Assembly (NCBI GenBank): GCA_003021685.1
Contig: PXRO01000018.1
Coordinates: 1 to 44,078, forward strand
From: Halobacteriales archaeon QS_4_62_28
GTDB taxonomy: Archaea > Halobacteriota > Halobacteria > Halobacteriales > Haloarculaceae
Length of the DNA stretch: 44,078 nt
Reading direction: 5' to 3'
Position numbers and translations under genes: made by a program
Part shown: piece by piece, positions 7,576 to 15,193 of the stretch
Layout: each line of letters starts with the position of its first letter
Numbering within the stretch: the stretch's first letter is position 1
The notes under the pieces: model-generated
What the model saw: the letters and a program-made list of their open reading frames with translations, nothing else
Told to the model about the DNA's origin: nothing
The model's database searches: none

Positions 7576-8162
7576 CAGAAATCGCCGAGTCGCCGCTGGC
7601 CGCTCCCCTCGTCGGTGTACTCGGCCGCCGCTACGATAGCGTCGACGAAAGTGTCTTTCTGGCCGGGATCGTACAGCGTCGCCGCAGGATGGACACAGAC
7701 CAGCAGTTGCCGGCGCTGGCCGGCGACATCCGGATCGAACACGTCGCCGGCCTCGCCTGTGACGCCCACGTCTCGCCCCAGCAGGTGCTGGGCGGGGACT
7801 TTGCCCAGCGTGACGATCAGTTCGGGATCGACCAGATCGATCTCGCGTTCGAGATACGGCCGACAGTTGTCCAGTTCCTCGCTGCGCGGGTCGCGGTTGT
7901 CCGGCGGCCGACAGCGCACACAGTTGGTGATCCGCACGTCACCCCGGTCCAGTCCGGCCGCCCGAAGCGCCTCGTCGAGTACGTCGCCGCTCCGGCCGAC
8001 AAAGGGGTCACCCTGCTTGTCTTCCTGTGCGCCGGGGGCCTCGCCGACGAACAGCAGATCTGCGTCGGCCGGTCCAGTGCCGTTGACGATCCGCGACCGG
8101 GACTCGACCAGTTCCTCGCAACGCTCACACGCCGTGACATCGGTCCCGTCCATCTGCTTCAT
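7575..8162 (-). CDS. udg: Uracil-DNA glycosylase, family 4 (iron-sulfur)
   Basis: 195 residues. Family 4 UDGs remove uracil from DNA after cytosine deamination and carry a 4Fe-4S cluster. Motif A is FVGEAPGAQED (family 4/5 type, with the E-A-P-G core), followed by DPFVGRSGDVLD. The conserved His motif is VCVHPAATL. Cluster cysteines are the C-E-R-C pair near residue 12 and two cysteines in NCVRCRPP/NCRPY near 80-99. A second in-frame ATG three codons in (MDGTDVTACERC) is an equally good start. The stop codon overlaps the end of hairpin element C. Confidence 0.92.
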   Translation of the reverse strand: MKQMDGTDVTACERCEELVESRSRIVNGTGPADADLLFVGEAPGAQEDKQGDPFVGRSGDVLDEALRAAGLDRGDVRITNCVRCRPPDNRDPRSEELDNCRPYLEREIDLVDPELIVTLGKVPAQHLLGRDVGVTGEAGDVFDPDVAGQRRQLLVCVHPAATLYDPGQKDTFVDAIVAAAEYTDEGSGQRRLGDF

Positions 8163-8198
8163 ACGCTGGTATTCGGACCCGACGATGAAAAGGACTCC

Positions 8199-8759
8199 CT
8201 ATGCCGTTCGTCGGAACTCGTCGGCTCCGCTGGCGGCGAGCCCAGCGACCCTGATCGGCTCCGGCCGACCGCCCTCGGGCGTAAATCCCCGCACGACATC
8301 GGTGGCTGCCCCATCGTCGAGGCCGACACTGCGGACGTACACCGTCTCGTCGTTGACCGTCACCGGCCGTCGTGACGGCTGTGCGCGATAGGTCGCCAGT
8401 CGCCGCTCGACCACCGCTGGATCGTCGAATGCCTCCTCGATAGCCGACGCGAGCCCCTCACTTTCCTCGTAGGTCACAGAGACCACGGGCAGGTCGGTCT
8501 CGCGGTGGATTCTGTGGAGGTCGACGATGTTGAACCACGAGAGCGCGATGCCAGAGACGAGCAGGTATCGTACGTCTTCGCGGTCCAGTCGGTCGACTAT
8601 CCGGACGATTGCGTCTGTCGCGTCGCTGCCTCCGACAGTACAGCGGTCGAAACCGAAGCCGTCGACGACCCGACTCGCGCGGACGACGACACCAGCGAGT
8701 GTGCTAGTCGACTCCCGATACGATTCGGCGATTCCGAGGGCGCGGACCCCGGCTTTCAC
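8199..8759 (-). CDS. DUF99 family protein
   Basis: 186 residues starting at GTG 8759 (VKAGVRALGIAESY). The RALGIAES opening, VVVRASRVVDGFGFDRCTVGGSDATDAI and YLLVSGIALSWFNIVDL are hallmarks of DUF99, an archaeal family with an endonuclease V-like fold but no proven activity. The GTG overlaps the TGA stop of the upstream DUF5786 gene by four bases (GTGA), which decides the start and implies translational coupling. Function is unknown. Confidence 0.85.
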   Translation of the reverse strand: MKAGVRALGIAESYRESTSTLAGVVVRASRVVDGFGFDRCTVGGSDATDAIVRIVDRLDREDVRYLLVSGIALSWFNIVDLHRIHRETDLPVVSVTYEESEGLASAIEEAFDDPAVVERRLATYRAQPSRRPVTVNDETVYVRSVGLDDGAATDVVRGFTPEGGRPEPIRVAGLAASGADEFRRTA

Positions 8760-8941
8760 GTATTTTGATCGTTTTTGATGTCTTCTAACCGGTCTAGTAG
8801 TTCGTCGTTCGAGGCAGTGAATTCGAACTCGACATCGCCTTCGTGGTCGTTTTCCGACGTTGACAGCCCGTCCTCGTCGTCGAGTTCCGTGTCGTACTCC
8901 TGATTGTCTTGCTCAGATTCGTCGTAGCTCCCGAACCCCAT
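8756..8941 (-). CDS. DUF5786 family small acidic protein
   Basis: 61 residues from ATG 8941: MGFGSYDESEQDNQEYDTEL then DDEDG … NDHEGDVEFEFTASNDELLDRLEDIK. This is the typical haloarchaeal DUF5786 pattern: an invariant MGFGSYDESEQ start and a C-terminal SNDELLDRL helix with a highly acidic middle. The role is unknown. It is the first gene of a two-gene operon with DUF99 (4-base overlap). Longer upstream frame runs through the divergent MBL gene and is rejected. Confidence 0.85.
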   Translation of the reverse strand: MGFGSYDESEQDNQEYDTELDDEDGLSTSENDHEGDVEFEFTASNDELLDRLEDIKNDQNT

Positions 8942-9079
8942 ACACGTAATCATTATAGATTCCCCGTGATAAATTGTTCGGCGATTCGGGACGAGGTATT
9001 TCGGCCCCGTCTCCCGAGCGAGGGAACCCGGTCGGGCCCGACCCAAGCCCTCAAACGCCGGGCGACCCTGCACTCGACT

Positions 9080-9688
9080 ATGGAAGTCCACACCGTCACC
9101 GAGCGAGCGGAGACGTTCACTTGCAACGCCCATCTGGTCGTCGGCGAGCGCACGACGCTGGTGGATGCGGGCGCGTACTCCGACGTCGTCGAAACCATCC
9201 GCGAACACACCGACGACCTCGACCGGGTCGTCCTGACCCACCAGCACGGCGACCACGTCGCGGAACTGGACAGCGTTCTCGACGCCTTCGACGCTCAACT
9301 GTACACTTATGGCGACCACATGCGACGCGATCACGACCTCGAGGACGGCGAGCAGATCCGGATCGGCGACGACGACTTCGAGGTCGTGTACACCCCCGGC
9401 CACGCCAACGACCACGTCTCTTTCGTCTCGGACACCGCGCTGTTTTCGGGCGATATCGTCGTCCACGACGACGGCGCGTTCGACGACGGTAGCTTCGGCC
9501 GCACCGACCGCCCCGGCCAGTCTCGGGAACGACTCATCGAATCGATCCGGGACCTGCTCGACCGGATGCCCGAGGGCGTCGAGCGCATGTACGCGGGCCA
9601 CGGCAGCGCCTTCCACGGCGACGTTCGAAACGTCGTCGAGCGAGCGCTGGAGCGGGCCGAGCGACGTGAACCGAAGTATCCGGAGTAG
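9080..9688 (+). CDS. MBL-fold metallo-hydrolase
   Basis: 202 residues from ATG 9080. The dinuclear metal site is visible: THQHGDHVAE (HxHxDH), the later His in TPGHANDHVSF, the bridging Asp in FSGDIVVHDDG and the last His in YAGHGSAFHGD. The arrangement resembles glyoxalase II/hydroxyacylglutathione hydrolase-like members, but haloarchaea use other thiols, so the substrate is not assigned. The gene ends GAG TAG inside the left arm of a long hairpin that is shared with the convergent neighbour. Confidence 0.88.
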   Translation: MEVHTVTERAETFTCNAHLVVGERTTLVDAGAYSDVVETIREHTDDLDRVVLTHQHGDHVAELDSVLDAFDAQLYTYGDHMRRDHDLEDGEQIRIGDDDFEVVYTPGHANDHVSFVSDTALFSGDIVVHDDGAFDDGSFGRTDRPGQSRERLIESIRDLLDRMPEGVERMYAGHGSAFHGDVRNVVERALERAERREPKYPE

Positions 9689-9785
9689 CGAGGGCGACCG
9701 GAGGGAGACCTCGAAAAAGCGAGCGGTGTAACCGCGAGTAGCGAGGGGCGCGACGAACGCAGTGAGGAGCGGCCCTCGCTACTCC
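9682..9785. terminator. Symmetric 104 bp hairpin spanning both stop codons of convergent genes
   Basis: GGAGTAGCGAGGGC (9682-9695) is exactly complementary to 9772-9785. The arms contain the TAG stops of the MBL gene (9686-9688) and of the convergent membrane-protein gene (9781-9779), so both proteins end with Glu-stop encoded by the same repeat. The inner part holds more GCGAG/CTCGC-type foldbacks. A bidirectional terminator is the simplest reading. Confidence 0.65.
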
Positions 9786-10396
9786 AGCAATCGCCCGAGC
9801 AGGTACAGTCCGGCACCGACGGCCACGAGGGGCACGTAGACGGTACTCGTCGCGCCCTCACGGACGATCTCGACCCGCGTTGTGAGGCCGTCGACGATGG
9901 GCGTGAGTTCGATGCCAAAGCCGATGGAGGAAATCGTCGTCTCGACGGCACGCGGGCCAGCGGCGGCGAACATGGCGGTCGTGCCAAGCACGACGAGCAG
10001 GAGCGTCGTGTGGGTTGGCGTCCACCAGGCCAGCGAGTTCCCCCAGCGGGCGGTCCCGAGCAGTGCGACCGCGACGACCAGCAGGAAGCCACCAACCAGT
10101 AGCGGGTCGACCGGCGTGAGAACGATCACGGCGACGATGCCGCTGGCGACGAGGACGACCGTCACCTTCAGATTCTGAAGCGTGAAGCCGTCGGTCAGGC
10201 GAAGCGTCCAAGTGCAAGCCAGTGCGGCCGTGGCAATGTAGAGCACGCGATGGACGATGTTGAACACTTCGAGGGGATATCCACTCGCCGCGAAGGCAAA
10301 CTGGAAGGCCAACAGAAGCGCGAGCACCATTGCGACTTCGACGACGCTGGCACCGGGAAACGTCGGGCGGGCTTTGTCTGCAGCAGACTTACTCAT
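9779..10396 (-). CDS. Multi-span membrane protein, unknown function
   Basis: 205 residues with about six predicted membrane helices: VVEVAMVLALLLAFQFAFAA, VLYIATAALACTWTL, VTVVLVASGIVAVIVL, LLVGGFLLVVAVALLG, TTLLLVVLGTTAMFAAA and a C-terminal VYVPLVAVGAGLYLLGRLL. A loop of about 35 residues (ETTISSIGFGIELTPIVDGLTTRVEIVREGATS) precedes the last helix. I do not recognise the family. It is monocistronic and convergent with the MBL gene. Confidence 0.7.
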   Translation of the reverse strand: MSKSAADKARPTFPGASVVEVAMVLALLLAFQFAFAASGYPLEVFNIVHRVLYIATAALACTWTLRLTDGFTLQNLKVTVVLVASGIVAVIVLTPVDPLLVGGFLLVVAVALLGTARWGNSLAWWTPTHTTLLLVVLGTTAMFAAAGPRAVETTISSIGFGIELTPIVDGLTTRVEIVREGATSTVYVPLVAVGAGLYLLGRLLE

Positions 10397-10980
10397 CCTT
10401 GTTGGGTCGCCAATACAGGCGATTACCTAAGTCTCTATGGGATCGACCTAGAAGATGACCGCGAAGCGAGTGTTTGCTCTCGACACGGTGCCAGAGATGC
10501 ACTCTTGATCGACAACTGAACGCCCTCGGACGTGCTTGGCGATGCTGTGCGGGATATCCTCACTCGCCTTGCTCGTTCGGATAGTGCCCGCGCAGCACCG
10601 CCGACCCCGCCTCACCCGTTCAGTCCATCAGGACCCCACCGCACGGCAGCGCAGCACGGTACCGCAGCCTGTGTAGTGAGAGCCGGTCGTGCAGGATGTC
10701 AGAGAACAGTTCGCACGGTGGTTAGTTTCAGGATTATCGAAAGTGAATCGGCTGCTCAGGAATGCACAGAGTACCAGCATCCGCGCGAGCGAAGCGAGCG
10801 CGGTTCACCAACGGCGAGACCAGTAGTCGAGCCGTCGGCCTTTTTCACCGACGTTTTTCGAGGAGTGGTGCCCACAGCGAAGCGAGGGCACCCGACGGTG
10901 AAAAAGGTCGATGCACAGAGATACATCGAAGTGTGTTTTAATTTTATGTAAATTTTTATTCAATGCAGATGTGTAGTCAT
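10397..10980. other. Gene-poor interval with hairpins
   Basis: No credible gene. ORFs here have no acidic haloarchaeal composition. The interval contains a foldback built from GCGAGCGAAGCGAGC-type repeats (about 10780-10803), the hairpin at 10839-10907, and a T/A-rich tract from about 10926 to 10980 next to the AT-rich lipoprotein gene. It may be debris of past insertions. Confidence 0.5.
10839..10907. repeat. Nested hairpin (12 bp outer arms)
   Basis: CCTTTTTCACCG (10839-10850) is exactly complementary to 10896-10907, and inside lies GGTGCCC … GGGCACC around a GCGAAGCGA loop. Same architecture as the other long hairpins in this window, but not similar in sequence and not beside a stop codon. 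Confidence 0.65.
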
Positions 10981-11415
10981 TTACCCAGGTTCAGTAACCG
11001 TAATATCAAATTGTTTTCGGACCTTTTCATCATGATCCTCGTCTCGATAAATCTCTACCCCATACTGATGTTCGCCTGGTTCAAGAGTATCTTTGATTTT
11101 TAATGGCGCTTCTACAGTCACGTCACTAGGTGACGACCAAAACCATTGTGGAGGATATGAATCGTTTCCAGAATCAGGTGACGGTGTCACCTCACACTTA
11201 TCAAGACTCATTCCGATTTGAATACCTTCCGGGGATGGCAGAAATGAAAATCCCCCGATATCAGTAGCTTCTATACTTATTTCAGTTTCTTCGTCAGGAG
11301 CTAATGTTGGCTCTGATCCACTAATAGTGGGATTCCAATCGTCTTGTCCAGTACAGCCAGTTAACAGGATACTACAAGTAAACCCAAAGTTCCGAAAGAA
11401 AACCCGTCTATTCAC
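10981..11415 (-). CDS. Tat-exported lipoprotein, unknown function
   Basis: 144 residues from GTG 11415: (V/M)NRRVFFRNFGFTCSILLTGC. The twin arginine plus hydrophobic stretch and the lipobox LLTG-C predict export by the Tat pathway and lipid attachment at Cys21. The mature part is a single beta-sandwich-like domain with an EVTPSPDSGNDSYPPQW loop and ends in FDITVTEPG, an immunoglobulin-like pattern. Base composition is clearly more AT-rich than neighbours (TTTGATTTTTAATGG, AGAATCAGG) and codon choice is unlike the rest of the window, suggesting recent transfer. It sits alone between gene-poor DNA and rpl40e. Confidence 0.7.
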   Translation of the reverse strand: MNRRVFFRNFGFTCSILLTGCTGQDDWNPTISGSEPTLAPDEETEISIEATDIGGFSFLPSPEGIQIGMSLDKCEVTPSPDSGNDSYPPQWFWSSPSDVTVEAPLKIKDTLEPGEHQYGVEIYRDEDHDEKVRKQFDITVTEPG

Positions 11416-11502
11416 ACGGTGACATCATCTTGCGATAATATATGATTTATGACTGATGGATGCGATATTGAATGTACGATTCGTCTCGATCTGCGTGATT
11501 TT

Positions 11503-11652
11503 TCAGGCCGAGCGGGGTTCCGTGGCCTTCGGGCGGAGCTTCTTGTAGCCACACTTGCGGCACTTCTCGGTTCGGGCCGGATTGCGAGCGTTACATCGCA
11601 TGCAAATCTGCTTGTTGAGGAGTCGCTCGGACGCTTCTTCGAATTTAGCCAT
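11503..11652 (-). CDS. rpl40e: 50S ribosomal protein L40e
   Basis: A 49-residue protein from ATG 11652: [20 protein letters not shown], then [29 protein letters not shown]. The C-x2-C … C-x2-C zinc ribbon with the basic KKLRPKA tail identifies L40e, a component of the large ribosomal subunit; in eukaryotes it is made as a ubiquitin fusion, in archaea as this short free protein. The gene is too small for many ORF callers. It is divergent from the enolase-like gene; this pairing is common in haloarchaea. Confidence 0.95.
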   Translation of the reverse strand: MAKFEEASERLLNKQICMRCNARNPARTEKCRKCGYKKLRPKATEPRSA

Positions 11653-11744
11653 ATCGATCCATTTCCGTCGGCGCGGTTAAGCGTTTCCGAATCGACGCGG
11701 TCGCGCGGCGGTCATTTATTTCGCGTGGGCTCCAAGAGGGGGAT

Positions 11745-12788
11745 ATGTACGAGCGGGTCGCCGACTTGCGGTTACACGTTGACGGGTACGAGTTGACTGA
11801 TCGCGAGCGCGGGACGTCCAGCGGATTCACCCGCCGGACTACGACGATTGCGCTGCGCGGCGACGGTGAAACCGGCCGGGGCGAGGACGTGACCTACGAA
11901 CCCGAGGATCACGACTCCTTCGAGGCGGTCGAGGCGGACCTGGCGGGCGAATACACGCTAGAGTCGTTCTCCACGGCGCTGGATTCAGTCGACCTGTGGC
12001 CCGACCCGCCCACGCGTGATGCCGCTCACCACTATCGGCGCTGGGCCGTCGAGAGCGCGGCGCTTGATCTGGCGTTGAAACAGGCCGACACGACGCTTGG
12101 CGCGGTCCTCGAACGAGAGTACGATCCGGTTCGCTTCGTCGTGTCGACGCGGCTGAGCGAGGACGACAGCGGAACGCCGACGACCGACCGCGTCGAGACG
12201 TGGCTGGACATCGATCCCGCCATGGAGTTCAAACTCGATCCAACGCCGGCCTGGAGCGCCGAACTGATCGCCGACCTCGCGGCGCTGGATGCCGTCTGCG
12301 TCGTGGACCTGAAAGCCTACTACGAGGGGACAGACGTCGACACGCCGGTCGATCCCGAGTTTTACCGGCACATCGTCGAGGGGCTGCCTCAGGCGATCAT
12401 CGAAGACGCGGCGATGACCGAGGGGACACGCCCGGTGTTCGAGGGCCAGACGGAGCGGCTGAGCTGGGACTATCCGATCACCGGTATCGCGAGTATCGAG
12501 GCCCTCCCGGTCGAACCGACGTGGCTCAACTGCAAGCCGTCACGCTTTGGCACGGTCGAATCGCTCTTAGAAACCATCGCCTACTGCGAACAACGCGACA
12601 TTCGACTGTACGGTGGCGGGCAGTTCGAACTCGGCGCTGGGCGGGGACAGATACAGGCGCTCGCCTCGCTGTGTTACCCCGATGCTCCCAACGACGTGGC
12701 ACCGGGCGAGTACAACGCGCCCGAGCCACAGAAAGGGCTGCCGTCCAGTCCGCTCGACGCGCCCGAACACCGCGGCTTTGGCTGGTGA
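11745..12788 (+). CDS. Enolase-superfamily-like protein
   Basis: 347 residues. The N-terminal capping domain (YERVADLRLHVDGYELTDRE … SGFTRRTTTIALRGDGETG.GEDV) and C-terminal TIM-barrel resemble the muconate-lactonising branch of the enolase superfamily. Barrel strand ends can be traced: AMEFKLDP (usual KxK position reads K-L-D), CVVDLKAYYEG (metal Asp), QAIIEDAAM (Glu), and WLNCKPSRFGTVE, which matches the NxKxxRxGG-like Lys strand. The catalytic set is therefore only partly conventional, so the reaction is not assigned and it may be non-catalytic or act on a different substrate. It is divergent from rpl40e and convergent with tsr3. Confidence 0.7.
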   Translation: MYERVADLRLHVDGYELTDRERGTSSGFTRRTTTIALRGDGETGRGEDVTYEPEDHDSFEAVEADLAGEYTLESFSTALDSVDLWPDPPTRDAAHHYRRWAVESAALDLALKQADTTLGAVLEREYDPVRFVVSTRLSEDDSGTPTTDRVETWLDIDPAMEFKLDPTPAWSAELIADLAALDAVCVVDLKAYYEGTDVDTPVDPEFYRHIVEGLPQAIIEDAAMTEGTRPVFEGQTERLSWDYPITGIASIEALPVEPTWLNCKPSRFGTVESLLETIAYCEQRDIRLYGGGQFELGAGRGQIQALASLCYPDAPNDVAPGEYNAPEPQKGLPSSPLDAPEHRGFGW

Positions 12789-12818
12789 CGGGACGGCCCG
12801 AGACGAGGTCACAGCGGC

Positions 12819-13328
12819 CTACTCCGCTTGGAGATAGTCGTCCTGAACGGCGACGACCTCGCCGGAGTCGGTACACGCCGCGTACCGTTCGAGCGGTTCT
12901 TCGTTGAGTTCGAGAAACGTATGGCCCCAGCTGAAGTGATCGAGGATCCGCTCTGCGTGGTCGCGCTCGCCGAGGAGGCAGAGCGCGCCGGCGAACGCCT
13001 CGACAGTGTTCAACTGGAACGGCGTCCCGAAGTTGACCGGGTTGCCGGCGACCAGGAACGGGAGCGACCGGTGGATGCCTTCGAGGTCGAACGCTTCACG
13101 CTCTGCAGTCTCCCACGAGCAGTCCAGCGCGACCAGTCGGTCGGTGCGAGTGCCCTGTTCCGTCGAATCGGCGGGCGAGAGCGCCTGCTCGGCGAAGGGG
13201 TTGAGAACGATGCCCGGTGGCGTCGTTCTGGTGGCGCGATGGAGGTGCGCCTCGTCGAACCGGGCGAGGCGGCGGGCACTGCACTTGTCGGGGTCGTCGT
13301 CACCCTCGTACCTGACATGAAGGTCCAC
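12819..13328 (-). CDS. tsr3: 16S rRNA aminocarboxypropyltransferase Tsr3 (DUF367)
   Basis: 169 residues from GTG 13328: (V/M)[20 protein letters not shown]. Tsr3 transfers the 3-amino-3-carboxypropyl group of SAM to a hypermodified U in helix 31 of small-subunit rRNA. Family signatures: [54 protein letters not shown] and the C-terminal [15 protein letters not shown] … WGHTFLELN. The frame is open further upstream, but a TATA box (TTTTAT, 13356-13351) lies 23-28 nt above this GTG, so a leaderless start here fits best. Confidence 0.93.
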   Translation of the reverse strand: MDLHVRYEGDDDPDKCSARRLARFDEAHLHRATRTTPPGIVLNPFAEQALSPADSTEQGTRTDRLVALDCSWETAEREAFDLEGIHRSLPFLVAGNPVNFGTPFQLNTVEAFAGALCLLGERDHAERILDHFSWGHTFLELNEEPLERYAACTDSGEVVAVQDDYLQAE

Positions 13329-13417
13329 AGGCCCCGTAGACGGCCAGTCGATAAAAGCACCACGAGACCGTCGCTCAGCAAATACGTTTAAGTGTGCGAA
13401 CGAATATATACCGTGCA
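13329..13417. promoter_or_regulatory. Back-to-back leaderless promoters (tsr3 / peroxiredoxin)
   Basis: 89 bp between divergent GTG starts. Minus-strand TTTTAT at 13356-13351 serves tsr3. Plus-strand GTTTAAGTG at about 13386-13394 lies 24-32 nt above the peroxiredoxin GTG. Both spacings place transcription starts at or next to the initiation codons. Confidence 0.55.
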
Positions 13418-14743
13418 GTGACGACACAGGGCGACGAAGCGCCCCGGTTCGAACTGCCGGCGCTGGTGGACGGGGACCACCGACGCGTGGCGCTCGAGGA
13501 ATACCTGGGCGAAGACGTGGTTATACTGGCGTTCTACCCGGGCGATTTCAATCCTGCCTGTGACGAAGAGTCCGATCTGGACGAACTCGACCTGTTCACG
13601 ATGCAAAAAGACGTGAGCGTGCTCGGGGTTAGCTCCGATTCGCTGTACAGTCACGGGGCCTTCGCCGAGAAGTACGACCTCCACATTCCGCTCCTCTCGG
13701 ACACGCGCCGGCGCGTCGCCCAGCAGTACGGCGTCGCGTTCGAGGACGACGTCGGCCAAGAACTGATCGAGCGCGCAGTGTTCGTCGTCGACCACGACGG
13801 CGTCGTCCAGTACGCCTGGTCGACCCAGGAGATGCTGTCGTTGCCAGACGTCGACGCGATCAAGGACGCCATCGGCGACACTGGCGGGGACGATACGGCT
13901 TTCGCACGATATCGGATCGGCTACGCCCACTACACGGAGGGGCGTCGGGCCTTCACCAGCGCGATGGGGTCCTACCAGGAGTCGGACTGGATGCTCTCGC
14001 AGTCGGACTTCAAGCGCGCACAGGAAGAGTTCGAGGAGACCGCCGATCACTTCAACAGCGCAGTTCGATTCGCCGACGACCCCGAGTTCAGCGGATACTA
14101 CGAACAGGCAGAGGAGAAGGCAACGGCGCTCTGGCAGGCCGCCGAGTGGCTCACCGACTCTGCCAGTGCCTACTCCAGTGGCTCCGGTGCGGAGGGCCAG
14201 CGACTCAGAAACGACGCCGAGCGACCGCTGGAGAGCGCCCGCGACATCGGCGACCCGATTGAACCCGACGAGTGGCCACCAGACTTCGAGGCAGACGACG
14301 AACAGAGCATCCTCCCGGAGACCGAGCGCACCGGTACAGAACTCGCGGTCGACATCGACGAGGCCGCGGCCGAGAGCGATGAGGCGGGCGCTGACTCGGC
14401 GACAGGCACGGACGGAACGGAGGCAGGCGGGGCAAGTGACACCGGGTCTGGGGCGACGGCAGGAGACGACGAGCCCCCGGTCGGGGCAGGCGAGGACGAC
14501 CAGATCGACGACGACGAACTCGAAGAGATCGAGGCAGAACTCGCGGCCGACGGCACTGACGACCCGGAAACGGACGGCGAGGCCGTCCGGGAGGACGACA
14601 CCGACGGCGGTGTCGGCGAGGACGTACTCGATGGCGAACCAGCGGGGGCCAGCGACGAGGAGATGGCAGCGATCCCGACAGAAGACGACCTCACCGACGA
14701 GGACGGCGACGAGAGCGAACGGGACGAGGAAAGCCGCTATTGA
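13418..14743 (+). CDS. Peroxiredoxin (AhpC/TSA fold) with helical domain and long acidic tail
   Basis: 441 residues from GTG 13418. Residues 1-155 are a peroxiredoxin/thioredoxin-fold domain: [40 protein letters not shown] with the peroxidatic Cys in the position of the usual P-x3-T-x2-C loop (here P-A-C), and [14 protein letters not shown]. The usual T before Cys is replaced, so activity is uncertain. Residues about 160-250 form a helical region ([23 protein letters not shown] … [11 protein letters not shown] … WQAAEWL). The last ~190 residues are low-complexity, rich in D/E/G/A/T and without hydrophobic core, so probably disordered. The start is set by the TATA box at 13386-13394. Confidence 0.78.
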   Translation: MTTQGDEAPRFELPALVDGDHRRVALEEYLGEDVVILAFYPGDFNPACDEESDLDELDLFTMQKDVSVLGVSSDSLYSHGAFAEKYDLHIPLLSDTRRRVAQQYGVAFEDDVGQELIERAVFVVDHDGVVQYAWSTQEMLSLPDVDAIKDAIGDTGGDDTAFARYRIGYAHYTEGRRAFTSAMGSYQESDWMLSQSDFKRAQEEFEETADHFNSAVRFADDPEFSGYYEQAEEKATALWQAAEWLTDSASAYSSGSGAEGQRLRNDAERPLESARDIGDPIEPDEWPPDFEADDEQSILPETERTGTELAVDIDEAAAESDEAGADSATGTDGTEAGGASDTGSGATAGDDEPPVGAGEDDQIDDDELEEIEAELAADGTDDPETDGEAVREDDTDGGVGEDVLDGEPAGASDEEMAAIPTEDDLTDEDGDESERDEESRY

Positions 14744-14780
14744 TCGTCATCTTCTCGGTACTGGCCTGCCATCCCTGCGT

Positions 14781-15116
14781 ATGGATCGGGTGACGGCTGC
14801 CCGGGCGTACTACCGGGCACTGGACGAACACGACTACGACCTGCTATCGTCGATACTCGCGCCGTCATTCTGTCACGACCGGCCCGACATGACCATCGAG
14901 GGCCGCGACCGGTTCGTCCAGTTCATGCGCGAGGAACGCCCCCAAACCGAGACGAGTCACCCCATTGATACCGTATACGAGGGCGCGACGACGGTGGCCG
15001 TCGAGGGGCGGTTGCTGGCCAGCGACGACAGCGAGATAACCAGTTTTGTCGACGTGTTCACGTTCGAGGGCGGTGACGTTCGTCGGATCACGACGCACAC
15101 GACGAGCGATGGGTGA
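14781..15116 (+). CDS. SnoaL-like (NTF2-fold) protein
   Basis: 111 residues from ATG 14781. The pattern AARAYYRALDEHDYDLLSSILAPSFCHDRPDMTIEGRDRFVQFMREERP … TSFVDVFTFEGGDVRRITTHT is that of a small NTF2-fold/SnoaL-like domain, with a helical start and a long curved sheet. Such proteins are diverse: isomerases, hydrolases, or binding domains; no specific role can be given. It follows the peroxiredoxin gene by 37 bp and may be co-transcribed. Confidence 0.8.
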   Translation: MDRVTAARAYYRALDEHDYDLLSSILAPSFCHDRPDMTIEGRDRFVQFMREERPQTETSHPIDTVYEGATTVAVEGRLLASDDSEITSFVDVFTFEGGDVRRITTHTTSDG

Positions 15117-15193
15117 TGGTGCGCACGTCATCGGCGACGGTCATTCGCACTCACACCGCCAGTGACAGGGAATCGGCCACACCGCGGGGCCGA

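Noticed and set aside
7447-8391. 314-codon plus-strand open frame opposite the uracil-DNA glycosylase
   Set aside because: Antisense shadow of a family 4 UDG with all motifs.
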